This document shows positions 32,460-44,587 of a stretch of DNA of 64,000 nucleotides, piece after piece. The DNA lies in contig JAIOJX010000005.1 of assembly GCA_022376925.1 (NCBI GenBank), forward strand, positions 160,161,501-160,225,500. Reading direction: 5' to 3'. Position 1 is the stretch's first letter. Every line of letters begins with the position of its first letter. The DNA comes from Tragulus kanchil (taxonomy: Eukaryota; Chordata; Mammalia; Artiodactyla; Tragulidae). The position numbers and the translations under genes are program-made. The notes under the pieces were generated by a model. The model was not told where the DNA came from and searched no databases. It worked only from the letters and a program-made list of their open reading frames with translations.

Positions 32460-33933
32460 GCAGAAGACTTGCTTGGAAGTCACACAGCAGCTCCATGGTG
32501 GCCAATGCCTTCTTTTCACTCAGTCATGGGATAGTTATTGAGCATCTGCCGTGTGCAGGGGACAACACTGGCCCAAATCCCTGCCCTGGTGGAGCGGACA
32601 TTCTATGAATGCTGAAAAGGACACATTAAAAAAAATAAATCAGTGAAATTTCCAAATGAGTTAAAGGAAAGAACAAGGGATAATTTCCGTTGAGAGACTG
32701 GACAGGGTCTGCTTTAGAGTGGGTGTGGTCAGGAGTGTCCTGAGGAACTGACCCTGGAACTGAAATGTGACTAAAAGAAGGAACAAGTGGTGTGGATTTC
32801 TAGGGAAGCATATTCCAGGCCGAGAGGACAGCAGGTGCAAAGGCCCTGAGGTACGAGCTAGATCGGCAGGCTGGAGGAGGTAAGTGGTATTGAGTGAGCC
32901 TAAGAGGTTGAAGTATCTCAATAGTGCTGGCCTGGAGGCCCTGGGAAGGGAGCTGAATTTTGTTTCATAGACATTTGGAAGTCCCCGGGATAGTGGACAC
33001 AATTGGACACAGATGTGAAGATGGCCTGTTGGGGCTGCATGGACAACAGTGTTCCCCCTGCCCCACCTCCAATTCCAGGTCTTCATTTCCCCTCCCTACT
33101 CCCAGCTTCTCGACCCCCAGAACTAGACAATCACCTCCCAGGGCGGCCCCAGTCTGTAAAGGCAGATCCCTTTCTGTTGCTCCCTGAACTCTGGGAGACT
33201 CAGCAGGCCTGAGAACGCTGGATGGCTTTGTCAACATGAAAGGCTGAGCAGTGCTTTTCGGGGCCTCTGCAAGAACATCACTGCTTCCATTCCCTGGGCC
33301 AAAGGTCTCCCCGCATCAAGCTCAGCGGGAATATTGTGCATTTCCAGCTTTGGTGTCTTTAGGTCCTTCTGAATTTGTCTTAAGAAGCCAATGTGGGAGT
33401 CACCCTTCTCTGTTGTGGCTAAGGGCCTGGGGAGCCCCCACCCGCTAAATGTTACCCTCAGCTGCTCCCTGAGGCCTCAAATTCCTTTAAATAAAGCCAG
33501 AATGTGCACTTCTCCAGACAGAAACAAGGCCTGAGGTCTCAAGAACAGGGGCTGCTTAACCTCTTGCTCAAGGGAAGACTTTTACTGGTGGGAAGACAAG
33601 AGAAGCATCAGAAAGCAAGCCTGGAAGTCTTTCTGGAGGAGGGAAGATGCTCAGAAAAACCCCTCCAGCTGATGAGCTACTCTCTCTAATGGAAATAAAG
33701 TGAAGTCTCCTGGGCTAGAGTCTTAAGGCTCAGCTCTGCCTTGAACCGACTGCCTTCCCATTCAGGCTGAGTGTCTGTTCTCACCTGCACAGTAATTCAT
33801 GCATCACCCACACCCAAAACTGCCCTCAAGGGTGTTGTGAAGGTCCTGTGATGTGTTGCTGTGGCCTTTCCTGTCTGTCCAGCCTTGCTGCATGCTCAGC
33901 ACACACCCCAGGGCCCTCCCGGGACAGACGTAC
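32460..33933. other. RAB44 intron 2, no gene recognised
   Basis: Old repeat remnants at 32500-32900 (MIR-like start, then the unnamed repeat family seen at 55100). From 32950 to 33933 I see only unique intronic sequence. Confidence 0.5.
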
Positions 33934-34045
33934 TGAGCCCCGAGCTGAACTCTTCAAGGGAGAGCCGTCCCTTCCGCTCCACATCCACCCAGTCAAAGAT
34001 CATCTCCAGCTCCTCCTCGCTGCTCAGGAAGCTGAACTTGGCCAC
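33934..34045 (-). CDS. RAB44: RAB44 coding exon 2 (EF-hand)
   Basis: 112 nt between an AG acceptor at 34047-34046 and a GT donor (gtacgt). It starts in phase 0 and ends one base into the next codon. Residues about 70-106 read VAKFSFLSSEEELEMIFDWV followed by the EF-hand loop DVERKGRLSLEE (residues 90-101). The loop has Asp at position 1, Glu at 3, Gly at 6 and Glu at 12, so Ca2+ binding is plausible though not perfectly canonical. The intron to exon 1 is about 7.5 kb as drawn, including one ~1.15-kb tandem duplication and several mobile elements. Confidence 0.9.
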
Positions 34046-34891
34046 CTGCAAGGAAGAGGTAAGTTGAGCGCTTTTTCCACTAGGGAAGGCTCTTGGTCAC
34101 CCTCAGGAAAGGACAGGTGCTTATCTTCAGGCAATCCCACCTCCCCTTTCCCCAGTGCTGAAGTTCCTTCCCCCAGCCTGACTTCAAGGCCTACCCTTGG
34201 GGCTCTTGGACCCTACCAAAGCTTTGAACTTCCTCTTCATCTCTTCCCTTCCTCCATCCAACATCAAAACTGCCTCTTCTGAATTTCATCCTGTTAGGAC
34301 TCTCAGAAAGGACAGTAGCCAATCCTCCCCACTATGTGCTTATCAAAAATTACCTCAACCTGGAAAATAAGTCTTCAAAGTGGACAGCACTTCCTTTCAG
34401 TATTCTAAAGAGGCCAAGCCACCCAAGTGTCTGCTAGACTCTATGAATGTGCTTAATTCATCTCCTGGTATTGATTAGAGATCCCAGACTAAATGAAGTC
34501 ATGTGTTAACTTGTAAATTCTGTCCAGAACAGGTGTAAATAACTTTTGTCTGATGGAACAGATAATCCCAAAGATTTATGACCTATTGTACATTAATCAG
34601 CTTTTTAAAAAAATCTACCTCAGCAACCTGATTCTAACATGCCTTTCCTAAATCATCCAGCTTTCAAAATGTTCTTTCAACCATTCAGAGTATCTGCCAT
34701 TAATACATGAGTTACATAAAACTTCTGGGATAGATTCATTTTATTTTTGTCTAAGGGTCATGATTTTATCTTTCTGGAAACTCTGATAGTGTTGGAGGTT
34801 CCACGGAGATGCCCCCGTGACCTCAGCTGTCAGAACCCAGGAAGCTGCATTATGGAAAAGAGACCCAAATGGGCTCTGAGCACCCAGGCTC

Positions 34892-35081
34892 TTCTTTTTT
34901 TTTTTTTTTTTAATATTCGTATTTATTTACTAATTTATTTGGCTGCACCAGGTCTTAGTTGAGGTACGTGGGATCTTCTAGTTGCAGCCTGTGGGATCCA
35001 GTTTCCTGACCAGGGATGGAGCCCCGGCCCCCTGAGCTGGGAGTGCTGAGTCTTAGCCACAGGACCACTGGGGAAGTCCCG
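34892..35081 (-). mobile_element. tRNA-derived SINE, antisense
   Basis: T-run, 'atttggctgcaccaggtctt', 'ttcctgaccagggatggagc', 'ccactggggaagtccc'. Confidence 0.85.
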
Positions 35082-36660
35082 GGCACTTTTTTCTTGGTTC
35101 TTAAAGGGAACCCCAGTGTGATACAACTCTGTTTGCTTATCCTGTTTCTCCAGTTTTTTATGTTTCTACTGATTTTTCTGCCTCTGGTTTTAGCAGTAGC
35201 GACGATGGGGAATTCCGTGTTATGGACTAACCTTTGGCCTCCGGAGAATACACAATGGAGACCTCCTGTCTGTCGGTTGGGACACAGTGGAAAATCTGGT
35301 TTGCTAATCTTTTGTTGGTGGCGGTGGTGTGTTTGTTTTTCTGTGAGTGACCTCAAATTGGTTAAGAATTTTGTGCCCACCGGGGAGGAGAAGAGCTCTT
35401 TGAAATCTGAACTGGAGCGTTCCTGTGTTTCTGTGTCTGCTTTTGAGCTCCAGCGACAGATGAGGAAGAAGCAGACACTCTGTCTGTAGTTCAGAGAGGC
35501 TTTTAACTCTCATTGTGAGGATGAGCATTTTTCTATACTTGGGTATTGATGACTTAAGAGTACTGCGTCTCCTACGGGGGTTCTATGGGGATTGGTTTGT
35601 AGAGGCAAATAAGTGTCCATCTAAATCTAATGGCCCCCAAAGTCACAGAAAAGAAAGAAATGGAACTTTGAATGCTTTAAGATGTCCTGGACTTAAAAAA
35701 AAAAAAAATTCCCTTATGAGAAGTAGCTAACTCAGAAAACTTGAAAGGAGCCAAGTTCAGATTATTAAGATGACTCTCTGACAAATTAGATGGGTTTGAT
35801 AATTTTAGTTTACAAAAGATAAATAATAACTGTGTTTCCCGCCTTTCCATTAAATATAATACAAGCATACATTCTATGGCCAATTTTATGTTATGTATAT
35901 TTTAGCACAATATTTTCAAGTAGTGCAAGGCATATGTAGAAAGCTGTTATGTGTATTTGTGAGTTTTGCTAGTTTACTGAAATGCTCTCCAAGATAGTTT
36001 TCAATTATTTACCCATTAGTTTTTTTTCTGGGAAATAGAGGCCAATTACTTTGTAAAACTTATAATCACTGCAGTGTCTGAGTTGCTACGAGGAACAAGC
36101 ATGACAGAGAAAAACAACAGTGTCTGCAAGGGAAACGGGATATGTTTTTGCTCTCCAAGGGATAAAGGAAGTGATTTGGTTTTAAAGGGTCTGGCTGTTC
36201 CAAAACATGAAAATGCAAAATCTGAATGGATGTAGAGAGTTGTACAGGGCTTGTGGAAAGGGAATCTTATTTGTCTTGATTTTATAATACCTGAGTCAGA
36301 AAATAGATAATGAAATACATGCTAACATTTTGCCAAATTTGGCTCAGTTTTGACAGGTTTATAAATAAATCAATCAGTAAAACTTGTGAAACTTCCACTG
36401 GCACATGTTATATTAATACAAAACTAGAATTTGACTCCATCTCTATCAAAATGAGAAACTGGCCTTAGAGCTCTAGGCAAGGATTAAAGGGAGGTTACTA
36501 TTAAGCTTCTGTGTAAGTTGTCCGTATGTGTGTGTGTGTGAGCAGAATTTCACTGCTTGGTTTGGCTTTATGGTGTTCTAATTGTCACAAAAGCAGAAAG
36601 CAAAGCCACTTCCCCTATAAAAGAGCTAAATAACCTTGCTGTAGAATGGCCTTCTTATGC
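35082..36660. other. RAB44 intron 1, AT-rich stretch without gene
   Basis: No recognisable coding exon. An A-run at 35694-35708 and a short (TG)n at 36528-36540. Confidence 0.5.
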
Positions 36661-36663
36661 ATT

Positions 36664-36868
36664 TGGACTTCCCTGGTGACTCAGCAGTAAAGAACCCGCC
36701 TGCCAATGCATAAGATTCGAGTTCAAACCCTGGGTCCGGGAGATCCCCTAGAGAAGGAACTGGCAACCTACTCCAGGATTCTTACCTGGGAAATCCCAGG
36801 GACACTATGGCGGGTGATGGTCCATAGCGTCACAGAGTCAGACATAGCCACTGAACAACAAAAGTATT
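36664..36868 (+). mobile_element. Bov-tA-type SINE
   Basis: 'ggacttccctggtgactcag', 'cagtaaagaacccgcctgcc', 'gcaacctactccaggattct', 'cagagtcagacatagccact'. Confidence 0.85.
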
Positions 36869-36901
36869 GCCTTCTTCTATGTTTGTTTCAAAATATTGTA
36901 T

Positions 36902-37516
36902 TGTCGCGGATTAAATAGGGAACCAAGTACTATTTCTCAGGGTCCTGTAAGAATCGCAAAGACACGGCGGGCTGCAAGCTGTTAGCGAAGAAGTTTATTT
37001 GGGAAGAGTTCCCGGGCGAGATCCACAGGTCCGAGAGATGGGCCAGGGAAATCGCGCCCCGGAGATGGGACGAGGAGGTTTTATTAGGGAGGAGGGGAAC
37101 AGGAGAAAATGGGAGGGGGATCCCTCAGGGCAGGCGCAGAAACGAGTTCTTTGTTTAAGTTTGGCGGGAAGTCCAGTGATGAGCCCACTATCCCTCAGGT
37201 GGCTGTGGGCGGGGGGTGTGAAATTCTTGACACTTTGTGAGGAATTTTTATGGCCAAGGCTATCTCCTTATCGCAGGTCTAGGGAGATTCTCAGGCACCA
37301 GCAGGTAAGCAACTGACCCCCTGATTTGGTGCCGGGAGTCTGGTCGCGGTGTTGATCCTAACAACTTGGCCCTTTCTTATGATTATTTAGTGCTGGGGAA
37401 TCTCCGGCTGCGGTGTTAGCCCTTTAATAGCATACCACCCTAACAGGTCCCATGATTCTGTCTTAATCTAGTGCCCTGTCTTCTCTGATAGCTCTTTGGG
37501 TTTTGCCTTCCCAACA
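36902..37516 (-). mobile_element. Solo LTR-like element
   Basis: On the minus strand a 615-bp segment begins TGTTGGGAAGGC and ends CGCGACA, with TG...CA ends. A poly(A) signal (AATAAA, about 36996-37001) is followed by an R/U5-like part. No proviral genes are nearby and I see no clear target-site duplication, so boundaries are provisional. Family not assigned. Confidence 0.5.
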
Positions 37517-37872
37517 TCAGATCCTCAATTTAGAAGAAAAAATAAAATTAAAATGTCAGGGTATCATTCTCTTTATAAAATACCTCAACACTATTACAAG
37601 AGCGTCATGGGGAGAACTGTCAGATCAGAAGAGATATCTAGCCTTTCCTACACTACGTTTACATAGGTAAAAAGCCCCTTATATAAATATTTCATAAATT
37701 GCATGCTTGAAGGAAAGGCCCTAGAGGTTTCTCAATGTCTCTGCTATGCAAATGATGTTCTTCAGGGGAAACATTCATCAAACTTCATGAAACAGTTTTA
37801 TATTGTATCCGAACAGAACATTTACTCTCTTCCATTCTGGTACTTCTAGGTTACTGTAAAAAGCTAGAGGGA

Positions 37873-37985
37873 GGCTGCTGAATAGCACAGGGAGCTCAGC
37901 TTGGTGATGTACAGCAGAAACTAATATAACCTTGTAAAGCAACTATACTCTAATTTTTAAAAATGCCAAAAAATAATAAATAACC
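37873..37985 (+). mobile_element. L1 3' end, truncated
   Basis: 'aatagcacagggagctcagc', 'tgtacagcagaaactaatat', 'gcaactatactctaattttt' match the ruminant L1 3' terminus. Confidence 0.75.
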
Positions 37986-38349
37986 ACAAGCTTTCAGTCT
38001 CATTACTAAACACATTCCTGCTTTCCAACTCTGTCTGAAGGCTTGGTTACAAGCTACAGCTCAGTCTGTGTCTTTCACGAAGCATAGACTCAAAGCCTCG
38101 TGGAAAAGGACTGTGCCAGGTTCTATGAACTGTCGCTGCTTGGCTTGGGTACAGGGTTCTAAGCAGACATTAGCTGACCTCTAGACTGAACCGTGGCTCG
38201 CACTTGCTAGGACTCTTTCCAGTCCAGAAGCATCGAACTTGCCCAAACTCCAGTGGATCACAGATTAATTACATGGAACCAAATGAATGGTTGAAGAATA
38301 TTGAATCATGGTTGTTTGTTGGAAATAAAGTTGGTATTATTTTTGCTAC

Positions 38350-38570
38350 TGTTTTATTTATTTGGCTGCATTGGGTCTTAATTGTGGCATGTGGGATCTT
38401 TTATTGAGGCACAGTGACTTCCTAGTTATGGTATCCAGGCTCATTAGTTGTGGCACTCTGACATAGTTGCTCCTCTGCATGTGGAATCTAATTCCCCGAC
38501 CAGGGATCAAACCTGTACTCCTTGCATTGTAAGGCAGATTCTTAACCACTGGACCACCAAGGAAGTCCCA
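38350..38570 (-). mobile_element. tRNA-derived SINE, antisense
   Basis: 'ttatttatttggctgcattg', 'gaccagggatcaaacctgta', 'ggaccaccaaggaagtccc'. The duplication 11 boundary falls inside it. Confidence 0.85.
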
Positions 38571-40725
38571 GTATTATTTTCTATTGTTTTATTTTTTTAT
38601 GGATGTATGAGGAAGTCCTCTCTGGCCTCTTGAGCTGTCTCTAACCTTCAGTTTAAGAGATTATGCTTTCATAAACTGAAATTTGGGCTTTCCTGGTGGC
38701 TCAGATGGTAAAGAATCTTCCTGCAATGTGAGAGACCTGGGTTCAATCCCTGGGTTGGGAAGAACCCCTATAGAAGGGATAGGCTACCACTCCAGTATTC
38801 TTGCCTGGACAATTCCATGGCTCATCCATGAGGTCGCCAAGAGTCGGACATGACTGACTTGACTTTCACTTTTCCTCGGTTTTAACATTGAGAGTCCCAC
38901 ATCCCAGGTAACCCTCCAATGCAGGCAATCTGGGACAGAAGGTCGCCCTAGATAGAAAAGCCACTAACAGAGGTTTTATAAGTTCAACTTAAGCTTCCAT
39001 ATGAAAACTTCATATGGAAGAAGCTAAAATGGTTCAATACTTCAAAATTTCTGATTTGCAGAGCCCAGTCAAGGAGACCCACCTGCTTTATTGTACCCTC
39101 ACCGTACCTATCGAATGATCAAGCCAAACCAAATGAGATTAGGGCCATGTTTATGTCAAGAATAAACTCAGGAGATTATTGATGATCACAGGAAATTATC
39201 TGAAACTTAGAAATAAGATGAAAAGGTACATAGCACATCCTTTCAATATTTTATGGGGGTAAATACTACCCAAGCCTTGTCTGGAAGAGAGGAATGCACT
39301 TAGTTCTTCTTATTGTTTACCTTTCATGGGAAGTTCCAGACATATTGAAGTTACTTGTTAACTTGTAGATTTTGCTCAGGGGAGGCGAAAATCATTTTTG
39401 TCTACTAACACAGATAACCCCAAAGATCTATGGCCTGTCAGACTTTATCATTTTCAAAACTGAACTCAGCAAACTTATCCTAATAGTCTTCTGTCAAATT
39501 GCCTATAAATACTCCTGCTTCTCAAATGCTCCTTGAGCCTGTCTTAGCATCATACTGAGTCCCTCTATTGATGATGTTTTATTGGCTCTTTATGGTATGT
39601 ATGGCACTCTGACATAGTTGCTCCTCTGCATGTGGAATCTAATTCCGACCAGGGATCAAACCTGTACTCCTTGCATTGTAAGGCAGATTCTTAACCACTG
39701 GACCACCAAGGAAGTCCCAGTATTATTTTCTATTGTTTTATTTTTTTATGGATGTATGAGGAAGTCCTCTCTGGCCTCTTGAGCTGTCTCTAACCTTCAG
39801 TTTAAGAGATTATGCTTTCATAAACTGAAATTTGGGCTTTCCTGGTGGCTCAGATGGTAAAGAATCTTCCTGCAATGTGAGAGACCTGGGTTCAATCCCT
39901 GGGTTGGGAAGAACCCCTATAGAAGGGATAGGCTACCACTCCAGTATTCTTGCCTGGACAATTCCATGGCTCATCCATGAGGTCGCCAAGAGTCGGACAT
40001 GACTGACTTGACTTTCACTTTTCCTCGGTTTTAACATTGAGAGTCCCACATCCCAGGTAACCCTCCAATGCAGGCAATCTGGGACAGAAGGTCGCCCTAG
40101 ATAGAAAAGCCACTAACAGAGGTTTTATAAGTTCAACTTAAGCTTCCATATGAAAACTTCATATGGAAGAAGCTAAAATGGTTCAATACTTCAAAATTTC
40201 TGATTTGCAGAGCCCAGTCAAGGAGACCCACCTGCTTTATTGTACCTCACCGTACCTATCGAATGATCAAGCCAAACCAAATGAGATTAGGGCCATGTTT
40301 ATGTCAAGAATAAACTCAGGAGATTATTGATGATCACAGGAAATTATCTGAAACTTAGAAATAAGATGAAAAGGTACATAGCACATCCTTTCAATATTTT
40401 ATGGGGGTAAATACTACCCAAGCCTTGTCTGGAAGAGAGGAATGCACTTAGTTCTTCTTATTGTTTACCTTTCATGGGAAGTTCCAGACATATTGAAGTT
40501 ACTTGTTAACTTGTAGATTTTGCTCAGGGGAGGCGAAAATCATTTTTGTCTACTAACACAGATAACCCCAAAGATCTATGGCCTGTCAGACTTTATCATT
40601 TTCAAAACTGAACTCAGCAAACTTATCCTAATAGTCTTCTGTCAAATTGCCTATAAATACTCCTGCTTCTCAAATGCTCCTTGAGCCTGTCTTAGCATCA
40701 TACTGAGTCCCTCGTTGACTGATAA
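38451..40725. repeat. Tandem duplication 11 (unit ~1.15 kb)
   Basis: 38451 to about 39575 and 39602 to about 40715. Copy 1 ends in about 26 bp of unrelated or garbled sequence ('ttttattggctctttatggt'). Copy 2 lacks CC at 39645. Intron 1. Confidence 0.94.
38693..38882 (+). mobile_element. BovA2-type SINE
   Basis: 'gctttcctggtggctcagat', 'ctccagtattcttgcctgga', 'gagtcggacatgactgactt'. Repeated at 39835-40024 by duplication 11. Confidence 0.9.
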
Positions 40726-40835
40726 TAATGATGAATTAGACAGATTTTAAATTTACTCAAAAGTCTTTTTTTTACCACTTTGAAAATTATATTTTAGCAT
40801 CAGCCATTTGTATTTGTTTGTGATTCTGAGGGTAG

Positions 40836-40970
40836 AATATTGGAGAAGAAGATAGCAACCCACTCCAGTATTCTTCCCTGGAAAATTCCATGGACAGAGG
40901 AGCCTGGCAGGCTACAGTCCATGAGGTCACAAAGAGTCGGCCACGACTGAGTGACTGAGCACAGGATAGC
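40836..40970 (+). mobile_element. BovA SINE, 3' part
   Basis: 'cccactccagtattcttccc', 'gcctggcaggctacagtcca', 'cggccacgactgagtgactg'. Confidence 0.85.
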
Positions 40971-41536
40971 ATATAAGAATGGTCAGTTTTGATGGAGGAA
41001 GAACAAAGTCTGGGGCATGGAGCAGAACCTGGAGGAGACAGCAGGTCCAGTGAGGTGCCAGCAGCTCACATAGGACCCTTTGTAGAAAATGAAGAGAAAC
41101 CCAAAAAAACAACAAAAAAAAATCAGCCAATCTTAACCTAGGTCACAGCCGAAGATTCCTTATTGGCCTGGACATCATTGGCTGATCTGGTCCATTGAAG
41201 TTGGAAGACACTCACAGGGTTTTCTTTCCAGGGCCCTGACTGCTCCCCAAGATAAACTTCCCTGCTCAATGGGCTTAAAATTATACCATCTGCAAGTTCC
41301 TTCTCTGGCTTTAAACATTTCCTTTGTTAAAATGCAAGTGTTTCTGGAAAAGGGTAGCACAAAAAAGCCTTATCAGTCATTTCCACGTTCATATAAATAA
41401 ATCCCCAGCCATTCCTAAGAGCAAATTTGAGATGAGAGAAAGGGAAAAGAGCAGAGAATCTCTACTGTCGTGGGATAGGAAGTCTCAGAAGGCCGAAGAC
41501 AAAGGATGCCGGGGCGGGAAGGCACCCTGGACTCAC

Positions 41537-41754
41537 CGCCAGGTCCTCTCGAGTGACAAAGCCCCTCTCCGTGGCACCACACTCCAGGAAGAAACCTCGC
41601 AGCTCTCCGTCTGACTGGGAGGACCAGGACTCCGGCTCGGGAGCCCCAGGGGCATCCTGGCCATCCGCTGGCTCTCGCATCTGCCGCCGGCGACTGGAGC
41701 CTAGCTTCCGGCCCTTCCGGATCGCTCTGTGTCCACTCTCCATGGTGCTTTGGC
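41537..41754 (-). CDS. RAB44: RAB44 coding exon 1 (start codon, N-terminus)
   Basis: The ATG is at 41743-41741 in a good context (A at -3, G at +4). Translation runs 69 codons to a GT donor (gtgagt) at 41536-41531 and ends in phase 0. The N-terminus is basic (MESGHRAIRKGRKLGSSRRR), followed by an acidic Ser/Glu stretch and then AFFLECGA-like helix residues leading into a degenerate first EF-hand (ERGFVTREDLA). Upstream of the ATG, a polypyrimidine tract and AG (ccccag) at 41756-41755 mark an acceptor. So this exon starts at 41754 with an 11-nt 5' UTR part, and at least one non-coding exon lies further right. I could not place that exon or a promoter. Confidence 0.9.
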
Positions 41755-43420
41755 CTGGGGACAGAGAGGTGAGGGGGCACTGGGCCGCTGAACATGGTCA
41801 CTCCCTGCTCAAAACTCTCCCAAGACTCCTCATTACCTCCTGGAGAAAATCCACTGTGGCCACTGAAGCCCTGCGTGACCTGACCTGTGCTGGCCCCTCG
41901 GCCCTCCGCATCCCCTCCAGCCCCACCGTATGGCCCCCCCGACCCCACTTAGGGCCTTTACCCTTTGGGTGTCCTGGACCTGGAATGCCCTTCCCTGAGC
42001 TACCTACACACCCTCTTCTCCTCCAATTCTTAGCTCATCTTTCAAGAGTCGTCTGCGGCCATTACGGGTTCTATTTTTTGGCTTGGGGGTGGCTACACAG
42101 GGTGGTGCAGGATCTCACTGTCTGAAGGACCAGAAGCAGCCGAGCCATCCCTCCTGCTGCTCCTCTGGCCACCTCCTCATCTCTCACCTCCCGGGAGGGC
42201 TTCTCTCCGCTCTCCTCTCCTCCCTCGCTTGGCCTCAGCTGGCCTGCAGCCTCTTTTCCCTTCTCAACAACATTGCTCTACTCCTTTAACATACGCGCCA
42301 GGCAATCATAGCCTCCCTGCATGATTCCTCTGGCCTTTCAAGATGAGCCCATCATTTACCCTCTCACCTCTGCATCCCATCATGGTCCATGTCAACCTTT
42401 CCGAACCACCCACCATTTCTGGAATTGCAGATTCTCTCCATGCTTGCTCCCTTTGCCCCACATCTCCCCAGTTCTCCCACCTCCTTGCTTAGCTGACACC
42501 TCTTCCTCCTTCACCTTAGAGGCCTCTGGGATCCTCCCAGCAGGCACCCCATCCTCCAAGCAAGGTTCATGCCCCTTCATGGGATGTTATGATGTTCTGG
42601 GTTCGCCCCATACGAATGTTATCCTGTGCCTCAGCCCACACTGCCCCCAGCTCCCTAGCGCATAGTAGGTACTCAAAGAAGTTCATTCACTGGGGTACTT
42701 CCATCTGTCACTGGAGGTCAGTTAGTCGATTGATAAGGATCTTGATGGATAAGGATTTGTCCAGGTGAGACCTTAAGGTAGGAGAGAGGGAGGCTGGAGC
42801 CTGGAAGGAGTAGAGTCTGGTCCTAACCTGGTGGTGGGGAGAGGGCTGGCAGGGAATAAGTCTGGAGCACATAAAGCTATATAGCGTGGGAGGGGCTTGA
42901 TGTGCACAAAGGCAGCTTCCGGCAGGTGGTGAGACTTGAGCTAAGCTCTAAAGCGGGTAGGGAGAATTAAGAAGACTTAAGCAGCATGTGTGAAGGGACC
43001 AGAGCAGCAGAAGCACCACACCCACTATGGGCTGTCTCTGTTTGGGGTCAAAGGTCGCAGACAGGCCAAATGGAAGGATCAGGGGACTCTGCCTCAGGCT
43101 AATGGGCTGTTGCAGGGGTCTCGAGCCACTGGCTTAGCCTCCCTTAGGCAAGTTCCTTCACGTAGATTGCACAGGAGCCTGATGAAGCAATTCCTCATCC
43201 GTGGGGAGGCCCCACACTTTAAAGTGAAATGTCAAGACTCTGTGTCTCTCTCTGTCGCCGTATCCATCATTGCCTCTTTCTTATCTCTTTCTGCTTTTTT
43301 CTGTCCATCTATTTCTCTCCATTTCTTTCTATCTCTGTCTATATATCCATCTGTCTGTCTGGGTGTGTCTATCTCTCTTTCTCAGGGACTTCAAAGCCTG
43401 CTGCAGATGCAGTTTTCAAA
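41755..43420. other. 5' side of RAB44, no coding exon recognised
   Basis: Should contain or precede the non-coding first exon. No TATA box or CpG island is evident. Pyrimidine-rich tracts at 42100-42560 and 43230-43390. The latter is a degenerate TCTG/TCTA-type simple repeat. Confidence 0.45.
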
Positions 43421-43468
43421 TTACAGACAAGGGACTTCCCTGAGGGTACAGTGGATAGTTTCTTCTTC

Positions 43469-43666
43469 ATTGGAAAAGACCCTGACGCTGGAAAAGATTG
43501 AGGGTATGAGGAGACTGGGGGCGACAGGGGATGAGATGGTGGGAGGGCATCCTCGACTCCACGGACAGGAGTTTGAGCAAACTCCAGGAGCTGGTGAAGG
43601 ACAGGGAAGCCTGGGATGCTGCAGTCCATGGGGTCGCAAAGAATCAGACACGACTTAGTAACTGAA
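43469..43666 (+). mobile_element. ART2A/BovA-related SINE
   Basis: 'aaaagaccctgacgctggaa', 'gggatgagatggtgggaggg', 'gagtttgagcaaactccagg', 'tgcagtccatggggtcgcaa'. Repeated at 44644-44840 by duplication 12. Confidence 0.85.
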
Positions 43667-43671
43667 CAACA

Positions 43672-43792
43672 ATTCGTGGTTAGGACTTGGCACTTTCCCG
43701 GCCAAGGGCCCAGGTTCGGTCCCTGGTTGGAGAACTGACATCCCTCAAGCTACAGGGCAGGGCCAAAAAATAAAAATAAAAGCCAAAGGAGG
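43672..43792 (+). mobile_element. tRNA-derived SINE, 5'-damaged
   Basis: 'cgtggttaggacttggcact', 'ggttcggtccctggttggag', A-rich tail. Repeated at 44847-44960. Confidence 0.7.
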
Positions 43793-44321
43793 AAAAACCA
43801 AGCCCAAAATGACAGTCCAGGGGTTCGAATAGAGAATCTCCTCCACAAATCCAGCTGTCCTTCCGCTAGTATCCGTATCTCCACACCCACATCACCCTGC
43901 AAGTTGTCCCTGGAAACAATGACGAGTCCACATCCCTCCTCGGGCCGCATCTGTGCACACCTGGAGTCAGCATCCATCCTCACCCGCCACCCCCTGAGGG
44001 GAGGCCCTCTCTCCATGACCCCTTGGCCCTCCAACGGGATGGGCCCTGGGCCTTGCGTGTTCTAATCAAAGAAACACCGAGTGTCAGTACCAGAAGGTCC
44101 ATCTCACCCTCTTGACTCATAAGTGTGGAAAAAGAGGCCAAGACAGGCAGCGGTTTCCAGTCCCACTGCTTTAGAGTCAGGCAGACTCTGCCTCTCGGGG
44201 CCCTGCCGCTCACCGGCTGTGTGACTGTGGGGAAGTCACACGACCTCCCTGTGCCCGATCCTCCTCACTGAGACAGGAGACGGATCTCTAGCAGAGCCCA
44301 ACCCCCACTCTGGCTCTACTT

Positions 44322-44587
44322 TCTTTTTTCTTTTTTTAAATTTTGGCTTCTTTTATTGGTTTTTTATTTATTTATTTTCATCCATCTTTATTCTTGGGCC
44401 TGTGTGGGCCTCCCATTGCAGTGGCCTCTCTCGTTGCAGAGCACCGGCTCTGGGTACATACGCGCCAGAGCACCGGCTCGTAATTGGACACACCGGTCCA
44501 GCCACAGGCTTCCCAGGCCAGGAATCAAACTGGTGCCCTCTGCACTGCAAGGCAGACTCTTTACCCACTGGACCACCAGGGAAGCCC
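44322..44587 (-). mobile_element. tRNA-derived SINE, antisense
   Basis: 'gcagagcaccggctctgggt', 'cgtaattggacacaccggtc', 'ggaccaccagggaagcccta'. Repeated at about 45497-45762. Confidence 0.85.

Larger units (their letters stand above)
30262..32460. repeat. Tandem duplication 10 (unit ~1.10 kb)
   Basis: 30262 to about 31360 and 31372 to about 32461. Small indels (for example 'aaaagccaagagcc' versus 'aaagccaagcc') and base changes near 30866 and 30889. Contains exon 3. Confidence 0.94.
3860..41754 (-). other. RAB44: RAB44 gene, coding part (13 coding exons)
   Basis: This is a spliced gene read right to left, from the ATG at 41743 to the TGA at 3860-3862. Taking each exon once, exon lengths are 207, 112, 175, 147, 91, 96, 188, 1466, 82, 115, 102, 77 and 91 nt, summing to 2,949 nt, i.e. 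982 residues. From memory the human protein is about 1,020 residues. Seen in the sequence: an EF-hand loop at residues 90-101, a Glu/Gln-rich coiled coil at about 165-335, a Pro-rich linker, the P-loop GDSNVGKT at 801-808, WDTAGQE at 848-854, NKTD at 907-910, ECSA at 935-938 and a terminal CCS. This layout is that of the large Rab GTPases RAB44 and CRACR2A (EFCAB4B). The C-terminal exons and the end of the protein match RAB44 as I remember it. Large Rabs couple Ca2+ sensing and coiled-coil scaffolding to a membrane-trafficking GTPase, and RAB44 is described in granule and lysosome traffic in blood cells. Exons 3, 5, 6, 7, 9, 10 and 11 each appear twice here because of ~1.1-kb tandem duplications. 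Confidence 0.93.
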
